Made by a program: the position numbers and the translations under genes. A stretch of 64,000 bases of DNA, from NCBI RefSeq assembly GCF_030247185.1, contig NC_080572.1, positions 158,993,580-159,057,579 of the forward strand, written 5' to 3'. Positions 37,590 through 48,445 of the stretch are shown one piece after another. The notes below the pieces were generated by a model, which saw nothing but the letters and a program-made list of their open reading frames with translations, was not told where the DNA came from and ran no database searches. This stretch comes from Malaya genurostris. Lineage: Eukaryota > Arthropoda > Insecta > Diptera > Culicidae. Positions within the stretch are counted from its first letter, which is position 1. Each line of letters opens with the position of its first letter.

Positions 37590-39190
37590 TTAAACTTTGG
37601 TCTTCATTGAACCGCGCCACGATGTGGTAGTTGAATTTTGGACGGCAGCAATACTTCTCGACAAGGCATCCGGAACGACATGATCTTTGCCCTTCCGGTG
37701 CGCAACCGTCATGTCATATTGCTGCAGCACCAGACTCCATCTACTACACCGAGAACCAACTTTCCATTTAGTGTTTAGAATATGTGTCAAAGCAGACGAA
37801 TCTGTGATTAATGTAAAATGATAGCCTTCAATATATCCGCGAAACGCGTCGATGGCTAAAAGAGCTGCTAGTGCCTCTTTTTCCGCGGCATGATAATTTT
37901 TCTGAGCTGTTGTCAGCTTGTGCGAAAAATAAGAGATGATTCTTTCCCCATCTTCTTGTTGCTGAGTAAGTATTCCGGTGACAGCAACGTCACTGGCATC
38001 CGGTTGAATGGAAAAAGGTAAATTAAAATTTGGGCTGCCGAGAACGGGAGTAGAAATAAGTAATTCTTTGATAGCACAAAAAGCTTCCTTGGCTTGTTCA
38101 TTCCAAGTGATCTTTTTTGTCTTTGTTTTTAAGAGATCTGTAAGCGCAGAGGAAATACCACTGAACTCAGGTATGAATCGCCTATAATAATTGGCCATTC
38201 CCAAAAATCTTCTTAGTTTGGTTATGGTATCGGGGATCGCGTATTCCACAATAGGCCTTATTTTTTCAGGATTTGTACGCAGACCGTCCCTTTCCAGTAG
38301 ATACCCTAAGAATGGTATTTCAAAAACACCAAATTGAGATTTTTCTAAGTTAATACTGAGATTTGCTTGACTTAGACGCTTGGCAATCTCACGCAGCAAC
38401 TGTACATGCTGCTCGAACGTCTTCGTAACCACGACTATATCGTCGAGGTATACGAAGACGTTCGGTTCTCAGGCTCCATGACCCAGTACGCGGTCCATGA
38501 GCCGGGCAAGTGTTGCTGGACTGTTCATCAAGCCAAACGGCATTCGTGTGTATTGAAAAAGACCTTTGCCCTGTACGCTAAATGCTGTATACTTTCTAGA
38601 GTTTGGATGCAAAGGTATTTGCAGAAAAGCTTCTGAAAGATCGATGGTAGATAAGTATTTCGCTTTGGGTAGCTGACCCAAAATGCGACATGGGTGTGGT
38701 AGAGGATACGCGTCGCGAACGGTCCGTTCGTTTACTTTGCGCGCGTCCAAGCAAAGTCGAACTTTATTTGGTTTTATTACCGGTACACAATTCAACGACC
38801 ATTCAGAGTTACTACGTTCGATTATTCCTGCTTTCAAAAGTCGTTGTAATTCTTCTGATACTAGACCTTGGGTTCGAGGGGACATAACGTAGGGGAACTG
38901 CCTTATTGGAGGTTTTTGCTTCCATTCATCTCGGATTTCAATTCGATGAACGGCTAAGGGAGTTAAAGTAAGCTCTACATTTTTCTGTGCTGACAAGAAG
39001 AGGGTTTTCACTTCCGTGATACGTTTTTCTTTCTCGATAGTCAAAACTGTCGGTGCAGGTGAACGAGTAGTTAAAGACTCATTACCTACTTCAATTGTGA
39101 AACAATTTTGAACCGCAGGTTTAATATTAAATTTATTCCAAAAATCCATGCCACAAATACAATTGATAGCCTAGGGACTACTAGAGTGGG
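37590..39190 (-). pseudogene. Ty3/gypsy reverse transcriptase and RNase H
   Basis: The RT motifs are VIKPNKVRLCLDARKVNE, YLSTIDLSEAFLQIPL (motif A Asp), YTRMPFGLMNSPATLARLMD (motif B) and VYLDDIVVVTK (catalytic YLDD near 38440). FLGYLLERDGLRTNPEKI and LRRFLGMANYYRRFIPEF are the usual connection. RNase H follows: SIQPDASDVAVTGIL, HAAEKEALAALLAI, FTLITDSSALTHIL and KGKDHVVPDALSR. An in-frame TGA at about 38478 precedes the YLDD, and a one-base shift separates it from the protease at about 39160. Confidence 0.92.
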
Positions 39191-39577
39191 AATAATTCTT
39201 GTCGTCGAGTTGAAAGTGAATGGAAGATCTAATTGTCCTAATATGTTCAATTTTTCTCCGCTCGCCGTACGCAACAAAATCGGTATTTGAAGAGGAGAGA
39301 CTTTAGGAGATTTTAACGTTTGATATATAGACTTATTAATGATGGTAAGGTTGCTACCACTATCTAGTAAGGCGCGAAACTTTATACCGCACAAACTCAC
39401 GGTTGTGTAAGGTCGGTTATCATTTTTACAAGGGTAAGAAATCGAGAAAATCGATGGACTACTTTCATAAGTAGATTTAGATGCTAAGAGAAAATTAGAT
39501 GAAAAAGATAATTTTGAATCGGACGCGCTTAAGGGCATTGCGAACGGCGGTTTTTGTTCGCAGCCGCCGAGTTTTTT
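39160..39577 (-). pseudogene. Ty3/gypsy aspartic protease
   Basis: The frame downstream of the slippery site reads KKLGGCEQKPPFA, then VSLCGIKFRALLDSGSNLTI with the DSG active site and ILGQLDLPFTFNSTTRII. Retropepsins cleave the polyprotein as dimers. The frame is lost near 39160, where the next frame begins the RT (GMDFWNKFNI). Confidence 0.85.
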
Positions 39578-41474
39578 ATGCAATTGGGACAGTTATTCGA
39601 AGAGTATCCGCGAAATTCACACAACACACCGATTGGTACTTTGCATGATCGCGTTTTATGTCCGAAATTACCGCAATTAAAACAATGGTTAGGCGGTAGT
39701 GGATGGTGATTGTCGATTAAAGACTCAAGAGTAGGATGAGAGTGGCTACGGTTTGCCGCTATTTGTGGTTGATTTTGCGAATCATTACGTACCTGTTTAG
39801 ATACTTGGTTGGAATTATTTTGAGATTTATGTTGAGGACTAGATGGTTGTTGAGACAACTGAGATTGCGGTGCAATCTTTTTTTGTTTTCGCCCAGATGG
39901 AGAGTTTCTAAAAAGGTCACCGATTTTTCGCTACCAAAAATTTTGTTGTATACTGAAAAATTAAGTGAATCCACTTTTTGACCAGCTGATACTAGTGTTG
40001 CTAAATCTGTGATGGGAATAAAGTTCAATTGTTTCTTATAATCGATTCTAATATTTTGTAACAAAATTTGAACTTTCTCGTACTCGGGTAATTGAGTACT
40101 CATTGTACGAAATAATCTTTCCATTTCATGGTAGAATTCAAGAAACGATTCGTTCCTTTGTTGCCTACGCTGGTATACTTTCATTTTTATCAGAGCATCT
40201 AGGTCTGGATGCATAAAAGAACGTCGGAGTTCTAGCACTAGATGTTGCCAATTTAAAAGGCGACCGGTGCTGCGCATGGTCATATACCATTTGAGTGCCG
40301 GGCCTGTGAATAAATGTACTGCTGACGCAAATAACTCAGTTTCACAAACATGTTCAGCCACGGAAAGGGCTTGAATTATTTCTAAAAATTCGTTTAACTT
40401 AAGTCCTTGGTCTTCTCCATCGTATTTTGAGATTGGCCGTTTTGATACTGGTAATCTGTGCTGAGGGTTATTCAAATGTATGGAATTAGAATGAGAGTCG
40501 GCTTCATTATTCGGAGTATTTCGTAAATGATTATTGTGTGAAGATGTCGATGGACCATATGGAATATGTGGTTGTATGCTAGGTTCTTGCCAGTTTTGAT
40601 ACGAATTTCCGTAGAATGGTAAAGAATAAAAACTTTCATGGGTTGGAAAATTCCAACCGTAACCCGGATGATTGGAGGATCCGCCGTTTTGATTAGAATT
40701 AATATTAATGTTAGTTGTTTGCTTTAAAATAGAGGTTGAAGGAATCGATTGATTTTGTGAGGGCTTTCTTTGAACTGGATTACAGTTGCAATGTAACTTC
40801 GACAATTCCGTCTCTAACTGTGTGATTCTCTTTTGCAAATACTGAATCAAATTAATGTCTATTGACGTATTATTTGGTTGTGTGCCAGGTGATTCATCAG
40901 ATGTCAAGAAATCATCAGAATTCTCATTAGCTGATGCGACACTTTCATCATCTTCATTCTCATCGAAAACATCTGCTAGATTTTCACCGTCCTGGTTTTC
41001 TTCGACTTCTGCCACTTCTGGGTAAAACTCTAATTTAATTTTACTAATTATTTCTATAAAAAGTTTTTTTAATGTTATTTCTAATTGAGGTGAACAATCT
41101 GTTTGATTAAATAGTTGATAAATACGATGGGCGTAGTGAGACAACCGTGTTTTACTTTTGCTCAATAAGTTATGATCTTTAGATTTTAATTTGTTACTAA
41201 TTTCAGAAAATTTTTGCTGACATAGATGAATTTCTTCCTCAATATCAACTGTAAGCTGAGTGTCGTAAAATTTATTATCAGCTTTTTCAATTTTAAGGTG
41301 TTCTCGCAAGCTTCGTTTTCTTCTAGAAAATGTGGGATCCTCACGAATCACTATGGTTCTTACTGCGGTTTCAAATAATATCTCATCTTGATCTAAGTGG
41401 TCTATTCTCATTTCGAAGTACCACATTTTCATCAATTCTACTGCCTGATCAATAGTTAATTCCATATTCGCCAT
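39529..41474 (-). pseudogene. Ty3/gypsy Gag with CCHC zinc knuckle
   Basis: From MANMELTIDQAVELMKMWYF the protein runs about 540 residues: an acidic, Asn/Gln-rich linker, then the capsid region (LNEFLEIIQALSVAEHVCET; FTGPALKWYMTMRSTGRLLN; ELRRSFMHPDLDAL; ESFLEFYHEMERLFRT), the gypsy-type Gag fold. After a one-base deletion in an A-run near 39880 the frame moves to the nucleocapsid with CFNCGNFGHKTRSC. It ends near 39529 in the zero frame. Confidence 0.88.
39571..39577 (-). promoter_or_regulatory. candidate -1 frameshift slippery site A AAA AAC
   Basis: On the minus strand the gag frame reads ATA AAA AAC directly after the zinc knuckle. A -1 slip on A_AAA_AAC enters the protease frame exactly. 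This is a canonical heptamer placed where gag-pol shifting is expected. A downstream pseudoknot was not evaluated. Confidence 0.6.
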
Positions 41475-41773
41475 TGTTGAAATATTTAGAAAAGAACAAT
41501 TGGATGTGTAGAAAGAACTATATAAGACGTTTACAATTAGAATAAATTTGAAATATACATATTGGCAAACAATTAAAAAGAATAATCCTAACGCGATAAT
41601 GAAAAAATATATTAATAAAGGAATTTTCCCGACGGTCTTAATGGCTGAATTCGGGTATATGGTCGAACACGTGGAATGTAGAAATTTTTGCTGTTAGACA
41701 TTGTCATCACTCGGAATGAGATTTTTATTTTGCACTTTTTACAAATCATCACCTGAATCACAAATATGTAGTA

Positions 41774-42714
41774 CAGGGTCCGGCACTCGAAGTGTAACCA
41801 ATTAAAAAGGCCATAAATTCAGTTTGGAAAATTACTTTTACTTAATTCAAAGTACAAAATGTGTAAAAATAATACAAAATTCAGAATCAATTCACTTTTG
41901 CTCGATATGACCACCTTTTGCCTTGACTTGATGACTTGAGAGAGCGAAGGAGTTGCTTCGTTTGGCCGAAAGCGGTCATTTTCCGAACATTGTATTTTCT
42001 GACGAGAAAATTTTTCCAATTGAGCAATTCGTAAACTCTCAAAACGATAGGGTTTACTTGACCGACCGTTCATACGAGAATTTGAGTCATCGATTGGCCA
42101 CCAGGAGGCAGCACCCGCAACAGATAATGGTTTGGGCCGCTGTAACCGCAGATGGGCGCTCTCCAATCGTTTTCATCGAGCCTGGCGTCAAGGTAAATGC
42201 GACATATTATCGGGAAAGTATTCTGGAGGTTGCTTTGAAGCCGTGGGCAGACAAACATTTCGGTGGCAGACCATGGACGTTTCAGCAGGTCTCGGCACCG
42301 TCTCACAAAGCTCGAGTGAACCAAGAATGGCTGAAAAACAACGTTCCGAACTTCATCACGTCCACACAATGGCTCTCGAATTCACCAGATGCGAATCCAA
42401 TGGATTATTCTCTTTGGGTCATTTTGGAGAGCAAAGTCCGAACTAAAAGATACACCAGTCTCGAGGCGCTGAAAAAAGTTATTGTCCGCGAGTGGGCCAA
42501 AATACCTGCAAGTCACATTCGGCCAAACGAAGCAACTCCTTCGCTCTCTCAAGTCATCAAGTCAAGGCAAAAGGTGGTCATATCGAGCAAAAGTGAATTG
42601 ATTCTGAATTTTGTATTATTTTTGCACATTTTGTACTTTGAATTAAGTAAAAGTAATTTTCCAAACTGAATTTATGGCCTTTTTAATTTGTTACACTTCG
42701 AGCGCCGGACCCTG
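41774..42714 (+). mobile_element. palindromic Tc1/mariner element with 197-bp TIRs
   Basis: TA flanks (41772-41773; 42715-42716) enclose termini CAGGGTCCGGC(A/G)CTCGAAG. The TIRs, 41774-41970 and 42518-42714, are 197 bp each with about three mismatches. The right TIR contains the natural 3' end of the transposase gene (one frame reads KAKGGHIEQK then stop), so the left TIR is an inverted copy of the 3' end and replaces the normal 5' end. It lies in the gypsy leader between the primer-binding site and gag. Confidence 0.9.
41953..42560 (+). pseudogene. DD37D Tc1/mariner transposase, catalytic domain only
   Basis: The catalytic domain shows IVFSDEKIFPIEQFVNSQND (first Asp), QQIMVWAAVTADGRSPIVFI, WTFQQVSAPSHKARVNQEWL and SPDANPMDYSLWVILESKV (third Asp). 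FQQVSAPSHKA has Val where the family has the second catalytic Asp. The distance from that site to the last Asp is 37 residues, hence DD37D. The N-terminal helix-turn-helix half is missing, and the last codons are frameshifted. Confidence 0.9.
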
Positions 42715-42881
42715 TATGTAATATTTAATATATAATATGTAGTATATAATATGTATTGTGTAATATATAATATACCAATAATTCAAACAATTTTAATTGG
42801 TTGTAATTCCTCCCGGAGCACGATAAGAAAAAGGGTTACAATTTAATTGGAAATTGGAAACCTTTTTATTGTTTTATTTAA

Positions 42882-42893
42882 CGTTGGGTGCCA
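42882..42893 (-). promoter_or_regulatory. candidate gypsy primer-binding site
   Basis: TGGCACCCAACG lies five bases inside the 5' LTR on the minus strand. TGGC-CCC is the usual shape for priming by a tRNA 3' end (closest to the tRNA-Lys type TGGCGCCC). The tRNA assignment is inference. Confidence 0.5.
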
Positions 42894-42898
42894 TTTTG

Positions 42899-44146
42899 TG
42901 ACTTGTATAAGCACGCGCGTCACTTTTGATTCTTTTATTTAGGTTAGATTAGGCTTCAATTTCTTACCTTTTTTTTCTAACCTGCTCGGCTCGGGTCGAT
43001 TACCCGGGAGAAATGCGAACTTACTTCCCTTGCATTTAATTAAAAAAATATAAAAGAATATCGAAAAGGGAACAATATTTTAACACTGAAAAAAAACCTA
43101 ATTTCTATGCACAATGAGAACGAACCATTTATTTAAGTCTTTCATTTTATAAAGTTTGTCCATTAGGGATTTAAAGAAAAAGGGATAAAGTGGTATCCGC
43201 TTACGGTTTTGATGCGTTGTCTTCTAGCGACGATCTCCAGCGGCCGCCTCTGCTATGCTCGAAGTCCACCAGGTGGAATTGTAGCCGTCCACCATCGGCG
43301 ACAGCAGAAACAATGGCTAGCGTTTCACAACCGTTTTGCTTACACGTGCAAAGCCTTACACTATATCTAGGCGGGTGTCTTCCGTCGAATTCTACACTTT
43401 TCCTGCGGAGGATTTCGGGGGACCATCATCAGGCACTAGATTCCACCCGATGCAGAGTTACTCACAATCACTTATTTTTAGACCGGTGGTCAACACTTTT
43501 GTCACTGGAAGAATAATGCGTACTTATTAATAACGCCACTTTATATTGCTAGACTTTTGTTACCAGATAAGAGAGCGAATGATCATTCGCTGGTGTTTAT
43601 ATACCCGGCGGCGTCCTGACAGAGAAGTCGAACGGGCCGAATGACATTTCATTTTTGGTTGGTAGTGGGTAATGTCAGATGATAGGAATTTTATGGTGTC
43701 AGGGGGCTCGGGAAGTTTTTATAGCAAATTTTAAATTCTAATTTTGGGGAATATAACAGGGTGTTTGTTTTACATTATATTATGTATAGAATTGCAATTC
43801 ATTTGTGTTTATTGGTTTCGGGGAAATCTGACACCGTATATGGACAAGGATGTAAAATTGAATATTAAAGAATAATTTAAAGTAAATATTTAACAAAATA
43901 ATTTAAAATTAATGCAAAGGTGATCTTAGTGTTTATAATGAGGAATTCAATTTAAGAAAATGGTAGAAATAATAAATGGACAATAATAATAAGAATTATA
44001 AAAATAAACATTATCATAAAAATATATATGGTTATATGAATAATATATTTGTTAAATTCAGGAGATATTATTTATAAAGTATTTATTTACAAATATTAAT
44101 CACATTGTGCATATTTTATCAAGTGTTACCGAACTTGGAGGTAACA
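42899..44146 (-). repeat. 5' LTR of Ty3/gypsy element, 1248 bp
   Basis: Starts TGACTTG and ends GGTAACA on the plus strand (TG...CA on either strand). It matches the other LTR with scattered single-base differences and provides the empty site of the hAT MITE. It is upstream of gag in the transcriptional (minus) orientation. Confidence 0.92.
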
Positions 44147-44255
44147 ACCTTCTGCGTGGTTAAAAACCTCAAACGCTCAGGTCGTAGTTCTCTTTCGCCT
44201 TCCGGTCGTCAAGGCGAGAAGACGCATTAAACCAGGTTCCCATCATTTGGCACTG
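44147..44255 (+). repeat. PR repeat family, part right of gypsy
   Basis: ACCTTCTGCGTGGTTAAAAA CCTCAAACGCTCAGG continues the PR sequence from 31377 and matches the minus strand around 59390-59425. It also repeats GGCGAGAAGACGCATT, which is at about 30905. The 3' end of this PR copy was not found. Confidence 0.65.
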
Positions 44256-45600
44256 CCAGCAGATGTGTCGGTGATGGCGCTCACCACACGATTATGATGA
44301 GGCTCATCCGAACCCTACGTTGTGTTTAAATTGTACGGAAATATTAAGCTCGAGACAGCTTTCCAACTTAAGCCTGGGACAGCTTTCATGCAGATTGGGA
44401 CACTGCGAACACTTCGAATACATTAAGCCATGGTACGGCTTTCGCACGGATGGGGACACCGCGGAACACTTCGGATGTGATGTAATAAAGTGGTACGCGT
44501 TTATTCTTGATTAACTGACTAATATATTTTACCGAACTAGGACAACACTTGGACGGCATCGAATTACGACTACGACAATCACGACGAATATAATGTAAAC
44601 TTAATGTACTATCGAAGTACCGTAGTACTGTAGTACCGTAATACCATAGTACCGTAATACCGTAATAGAACAGTATCACAATACCGTAATAAAACAGTAT
44701 CGCGTCTGATCTGATCTGCACTGCCCTTATATAGTCTGCGTACATTATTATATGAACAAAGTTTGTCTCTACCGGAAAGCATATTACGTAGAATATGTCG
44801 GAAAGCCTATATCGCAGACGAATGTATTCTCAAACTCTCTCAACTACTAATAAAACTGCTCGAATAATAACGTTGATCGATTTATACTTCATGTACAGTG
44901 AAGCTCACTTAACTTGTCTTCTGATATATACAATTGTGCATCAACAGTCGGTTTGTTCGAAAAGCTAGTTTCAATTCAAGCAAGAACGATTGCATCAGCT
45001 TCTGATGGTTTGCATTGAAGAGAAAGAAAACAAGAAACGAAAAGTGGACAACATTATATAAAATCAGCCGTTCTAATGACTCTAAATGTTATCTAGAGAA
45101 CTATTAAAATTACTTCTTTGAAATTCGAAGGTAGAAATCATCAGTTTTTCGTTTCGTCTATTTTTAGTCAATAAAAATGACTTTATTAACTCTGGTTGTC
45201 ACACGATTGTAGCTTGAATTTTCTCCGTCTAATCAAAATCGAAATTCTTTTCCATAACATTTGTTTATATTGTTATTCTTATCAATACTTGCTTTTGTGT
45301 AGATAGTTCTCTTGAAGGTTTTCTCTTCGAAAATAAATAAATCAATAGAATGAATAATGGTTCATAATATTTTCAGCTTTCTAACAAAAAAGTTATTTGC
45401 AAATCATGTGCCATTTTCTTATGCATTCAAATAATAAAATAGATTGAAAACCGTTTCGAGAAACAATTATTATGAGACTGACACAAAGAGCACGCATCTT
45501 CACTCTGAATAGCAAGATAAAATAAGTCTGTATACCAAGGGGAGAGTCGCTTAACACGAACTATATTGTGCCTCTAAAAAAACACGTGATATACTGTGAG
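44256..45600. other. no gene recognised; short degenerate array
   Basis: At about 44596-44702 the words TACCGTAA, AGTACCGTAGTACTGTAG and CAGTATC recur as a degenerate short tandem array. The rest is anonymous. Confidence 0.45.
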
Positions 45601-45604
45601 TCTA

Positions 45605-45877
45605 ATGTCGTTTTCGTTTTTAAATTGCACTACACTGGTGTAGCGAAAGCTGCACTGAAACCGTTCGTTTTTACCAATTGCACTACACCAGTGCTACACT
45701 TTTTCTGCACTGATACCACTGGTGTAGCACTCATCAAAAGTTTGGTGTAGCTCTGTGCAATGGAATCGTTTATTGTAGTCAATGGTTACTGTTTATGTTT
45801 TCGTCATTTTTGTTCGTTTATTCATACCTCAGTGTAGCACTGCACCGGTGTAGTGCAAATTAAAAACGAAAACGCCA
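45605..45877. mobile_element. MITE with ~30-bp TIRs
   Basis: Left ATGTCGTTTTCGTTTTTAAA TTGCACTACAC and right (reverse complement) ATGGCGTTTTCGTTTTTAAT TTGCACTACAC form the TIRs. The interior repeats GTGTAGC/GCTACAC and GGTGTAG around them, giving strong fold-back potential. I could not define a target duplication, so the superfamily is open. Confidence 0.75.
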
Positions 45878-46138
45878 TAAGTGTGCAACTCTGTGCCCCA
45901 TGAAACAGCTACTTGTCAAAATTGAGCCCTTTGTGTGCCGCAACAGTGCAACTGTATGGAAACGGAAGTGCCAATATTGATAAATGCACCAACGCATTGT
46001 GCTAATGTGTGATTGGCACATTGTTCTAAGTGTCCTCCCCTTGCCGTATACTCACAGCTATGATTACATTAAAAACCTGTTTTAATCCACCTAGTGGTGT
46101 AATGATGCGTTTCTCAGGTTTGTCCATAAACTAGTATA

Positions 46139-46325
46139 CACACTAAGAAAAATTTACATCTTTATAGATGCACATAAATGGAGCGTCGCGATTCACTTAC
46201 ATTCACAATTCTAAGCATGTACAGATGAGTCATATCAGTAACTTCACAGTTAATGTAGCTTAAGCTTACATCGATACAGACGCAAAGTTTATTTTTACAT
46301 GTTAGGAGATGTAATATTGTGTCTT
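46139..46325. mobile_element. possible TA-type MITE related to 48885-49156
   Basis: TACACACTAAGAAAAATTTA CATC at the left and GGAGATGTAATATTGTGTCT at the right resemble the TIRs of the 48885 MITE (CACAC-TA-GAAAAA ... TTTACATCTCC). The ends are degenerate. Confidence 0.4.
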
Positions 46326-46329
46326 GGAG

Positions 46330-47490
46330 GAAACGAAAAGAGGTACTTTTGAAATCGGAATCTGGGAACCGGCAGTTCAGAAGTTGGTTCGAGAAAAGTG
46401 ACTTCCATTTTTAAGTTTATGGCTACAATCTTTGGTCATTCATCAGATTCCCAAGAACAAGGAATGTTTGGCAGTCTACTGAAAATACTGACGATAGTTT
46501 TTAAGGCAAGCTTAGAAATAGTTTTTAAGGCAAGCTTAAAAATTATTTTACTTTTTATTTCCGGTGCTTCCGGAATCAGAAAACGAGAACAAGAATAGCC
46601 GAAATCGAGTTGTTTAGTTTTCTATTGACAATGGCTACCAATTGGAATAGTTTCGAGGTAAGTTAAGAACTTTTTTTACGTTTTCTGTTTCACCGCTTCA
46701 AGTGACGGTATCCAATTTTTAACACACTTCACCATATAATTCCGGAACCTGAGGTCCGATCCAGATGAAATTTGGAAGTTTTGTAAGAGACCATGAGACC
46801 TTTAATTTGAATCTAAGTATGTTGAAATTGGTCACGCCATTTCTGAGAAAAGTGAGAAAGTAATTTAAAATAAGATTTCTTTTTGATTCAACCAATATTG
46901 TTTTCGATTTGCATATATTCAAGTAGTGGAAAAATTAGTTGAATTGAATGCTGTCAAATGCCGGAGACAGCTGAAGGCAAAACAATAATCGCAATGCACG
47001 ATCAACAATTTATTTAGTTGAAATCTTTTCGCGTCGCTTCAAAATGTCAATGAAAACAACATCGATGGTTAAAGCGTTTGAAAAAATTGTGTTTATTCGA
47101 TTTGAAGAAATTTATGATTCCATAACAAGTGTTTATCGAACAGAGGTGTTGTGATAAAGTTTACCTTGTTTAAGATTAAAATAAGTTGGTGACAAATTGG
47201 AAAACGTTTACTGATTTGGTGTTACAATGGTTACCCTGTAACTCCGGAACCGGAAGTCGGATCAAAATAAAATTCAGGAACTTTGTATCTCTCATTTCAT
47301 TCTAAGTTTGTGAGAATCGGTTCAGCCATCTCTGAGAAAAGTAAGTGCACTTATTTTCTTTTTTTGCACATATCACCCTGTAATTCCGGAATCGGAAGTC
47401 GGATTCGAATAAAATTCAGGAACTTTGTGTGGAATTTGAATCTTAGTTCATGAAAATCGGTTTAGTCATCTCCGAGAGAGGTGAGTGCAA
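46330..47490. repeat. several degenerate GATTCAAATGAAAGG-type units
   Basis: Units or part-units lie at 46330-46670, 46700-46880 (reverse complement), 47215-47345 and 47375-47490. They carry TAATTCCGGAACC, CCATCTCTGAGAAAAGTGAG and CGGAAGTCGGATC marks. A 24-bp direct repeat (ATAGTTTTTAAGGCAAGCTT) occurs twice at about 46494-46540. They are non-coding. Confidence 0.55.
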
Positions 47491-47574
47491 AATAATATAA
47501 AACCTACTTGTATTGTGTAATGGGGAAAAGAAACTTATATACTACCTTACTAACTCATACAGAGAGCGAATCGA

Positions 47575-48268
47575 TTAAATTGAAGATTGCATCGATTTTT
47601 CTCGGAATTTGCTTATAATATTATGTGGAATTACATCTAATGGTTCTATATTTGTGAGTCTGTGTAACTCATTTGTACTAAACCAGGGAAGACGCTTCAA
47701 AATCATTTTCAGAATTTTATTCTGAATCCTTTGAAGCGTTTTCTTTCTGGTGGAACAACAACTTGACCAAATTGGTACTACATAAAGCATGGCTGGTCTG
47801 AAAATTTGTTTATAAATTAACAATGTTTTTTTAGACAAAGCTTAGAATTTCTGTTTATAAGAGGATATAAACATTTAATATATTTATTACACTTTGCCTG
47901 AATTTCTTCAGTGTGATCCTTGAAAGTGAGTTTTTTGTCATACGTTAAACCTAAGTATTTAGCTAGATCAGACCATGTCAATTCCAAGCTATTCAATTTG
48001 AGAATGTGATTATTATTTGGTTTAAGAAAAGAAGCTGTTGGATTATGAGGAAAGATAATTAATTGCGTTTTTGCTGCATTTGGTTTAATTTTCCATTTTG
48101 ACAGATAATCACTGAAAATATTTAAACTTTTTTGTAGGCGACTGCTGATCACTCTTAGATTTCTACCTGTGGCTAACAGACTTGTGTCGTCACAGTATAA
48201 AGATTTCTGACAACCAACGGGTAGATTTGGAAGATCAGAAGTGAAAATATTATACAAGATTGGAGCTA
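47575..48268 (-). pseudogene. Jockey-clade RT fragment, 18 bp from an RGK splice donor
   Basis: The RT C-terminal half reads MYNIFTSDLPNLPVG, LYCDDTSLLATGRN (YCDD catalytic box), KWKIKPNAAKTQLIIFPH and LGLTYDKKLTFKDHTEEI. After a shift near 47830 it reads TLLIYKQIFRPAMLYVVPIW and LTNIEPLDVIPHNIISKF. It is 5'-truncated at about 48270 (GTAGCTCCAATC). It is the same subfamily as 3590-4180 and distinct from the 21.2-30.9 kb Jockey. Confidence 0.85.
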
Positions 48269-48288
48269 CAAGTGTGTTGTTAGTTTAC

Positions 48289-48374
48289 CTTATTATCGGC
48301 ATTATCTGTAACGAATCTTAATTCAGATTCATCTCCATTTAGTATTATAGAGATGTTTTGTTGACCAGGAGATT
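48289..48374 (-). CDS. RGK-family small GTPase, switch-region exon
   Basis: An 86-bp exon has a CATCTCTTTGCAG acceptor ending at 48375 and an AAG|GTAAAC donor at 48288. In the frame set by the exons on both sides (phase 1 in, phase 0 out) it encodes SPGQQNISIILNGDESELRF followed by VTDNADNK. The position corresponds to the strand between G1 and G4 of the Ras fold. As in RGK proteins generally, no DxxG (G3) box is present. It was found because the flanking exons demanded an exon of length 2 modulo 3 here. Confidence 0.85.
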
Positions 48375-48445
48375 CTGCAAAGAGATGCGGTTTTATCTAG
48401 TTACTAAATGATCGTTACAAAAACTTATGCTGCGGTAGTACCTAC

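Larger units (their letters stand above)
33921..42898 (-). mobile_element. Ty3/gypsy LTR retrotransposon internal region
   Basis: On the minus strand the order is primer-binding site, gag with zinc knuckle, aspartic protease, RT, RNase H and integrase, the Ty3/gypsy order. No env-like frame is seen between integrase and the 3' LTR; instead there is a 121-bp tandem array split by a TTAA element. The leader is split by a Tc1/mariner insertion. Several indels and stops show it is inactive, but the close similarity of the LTRs suggests a fairly recent insertion. Confidence 0.9.
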
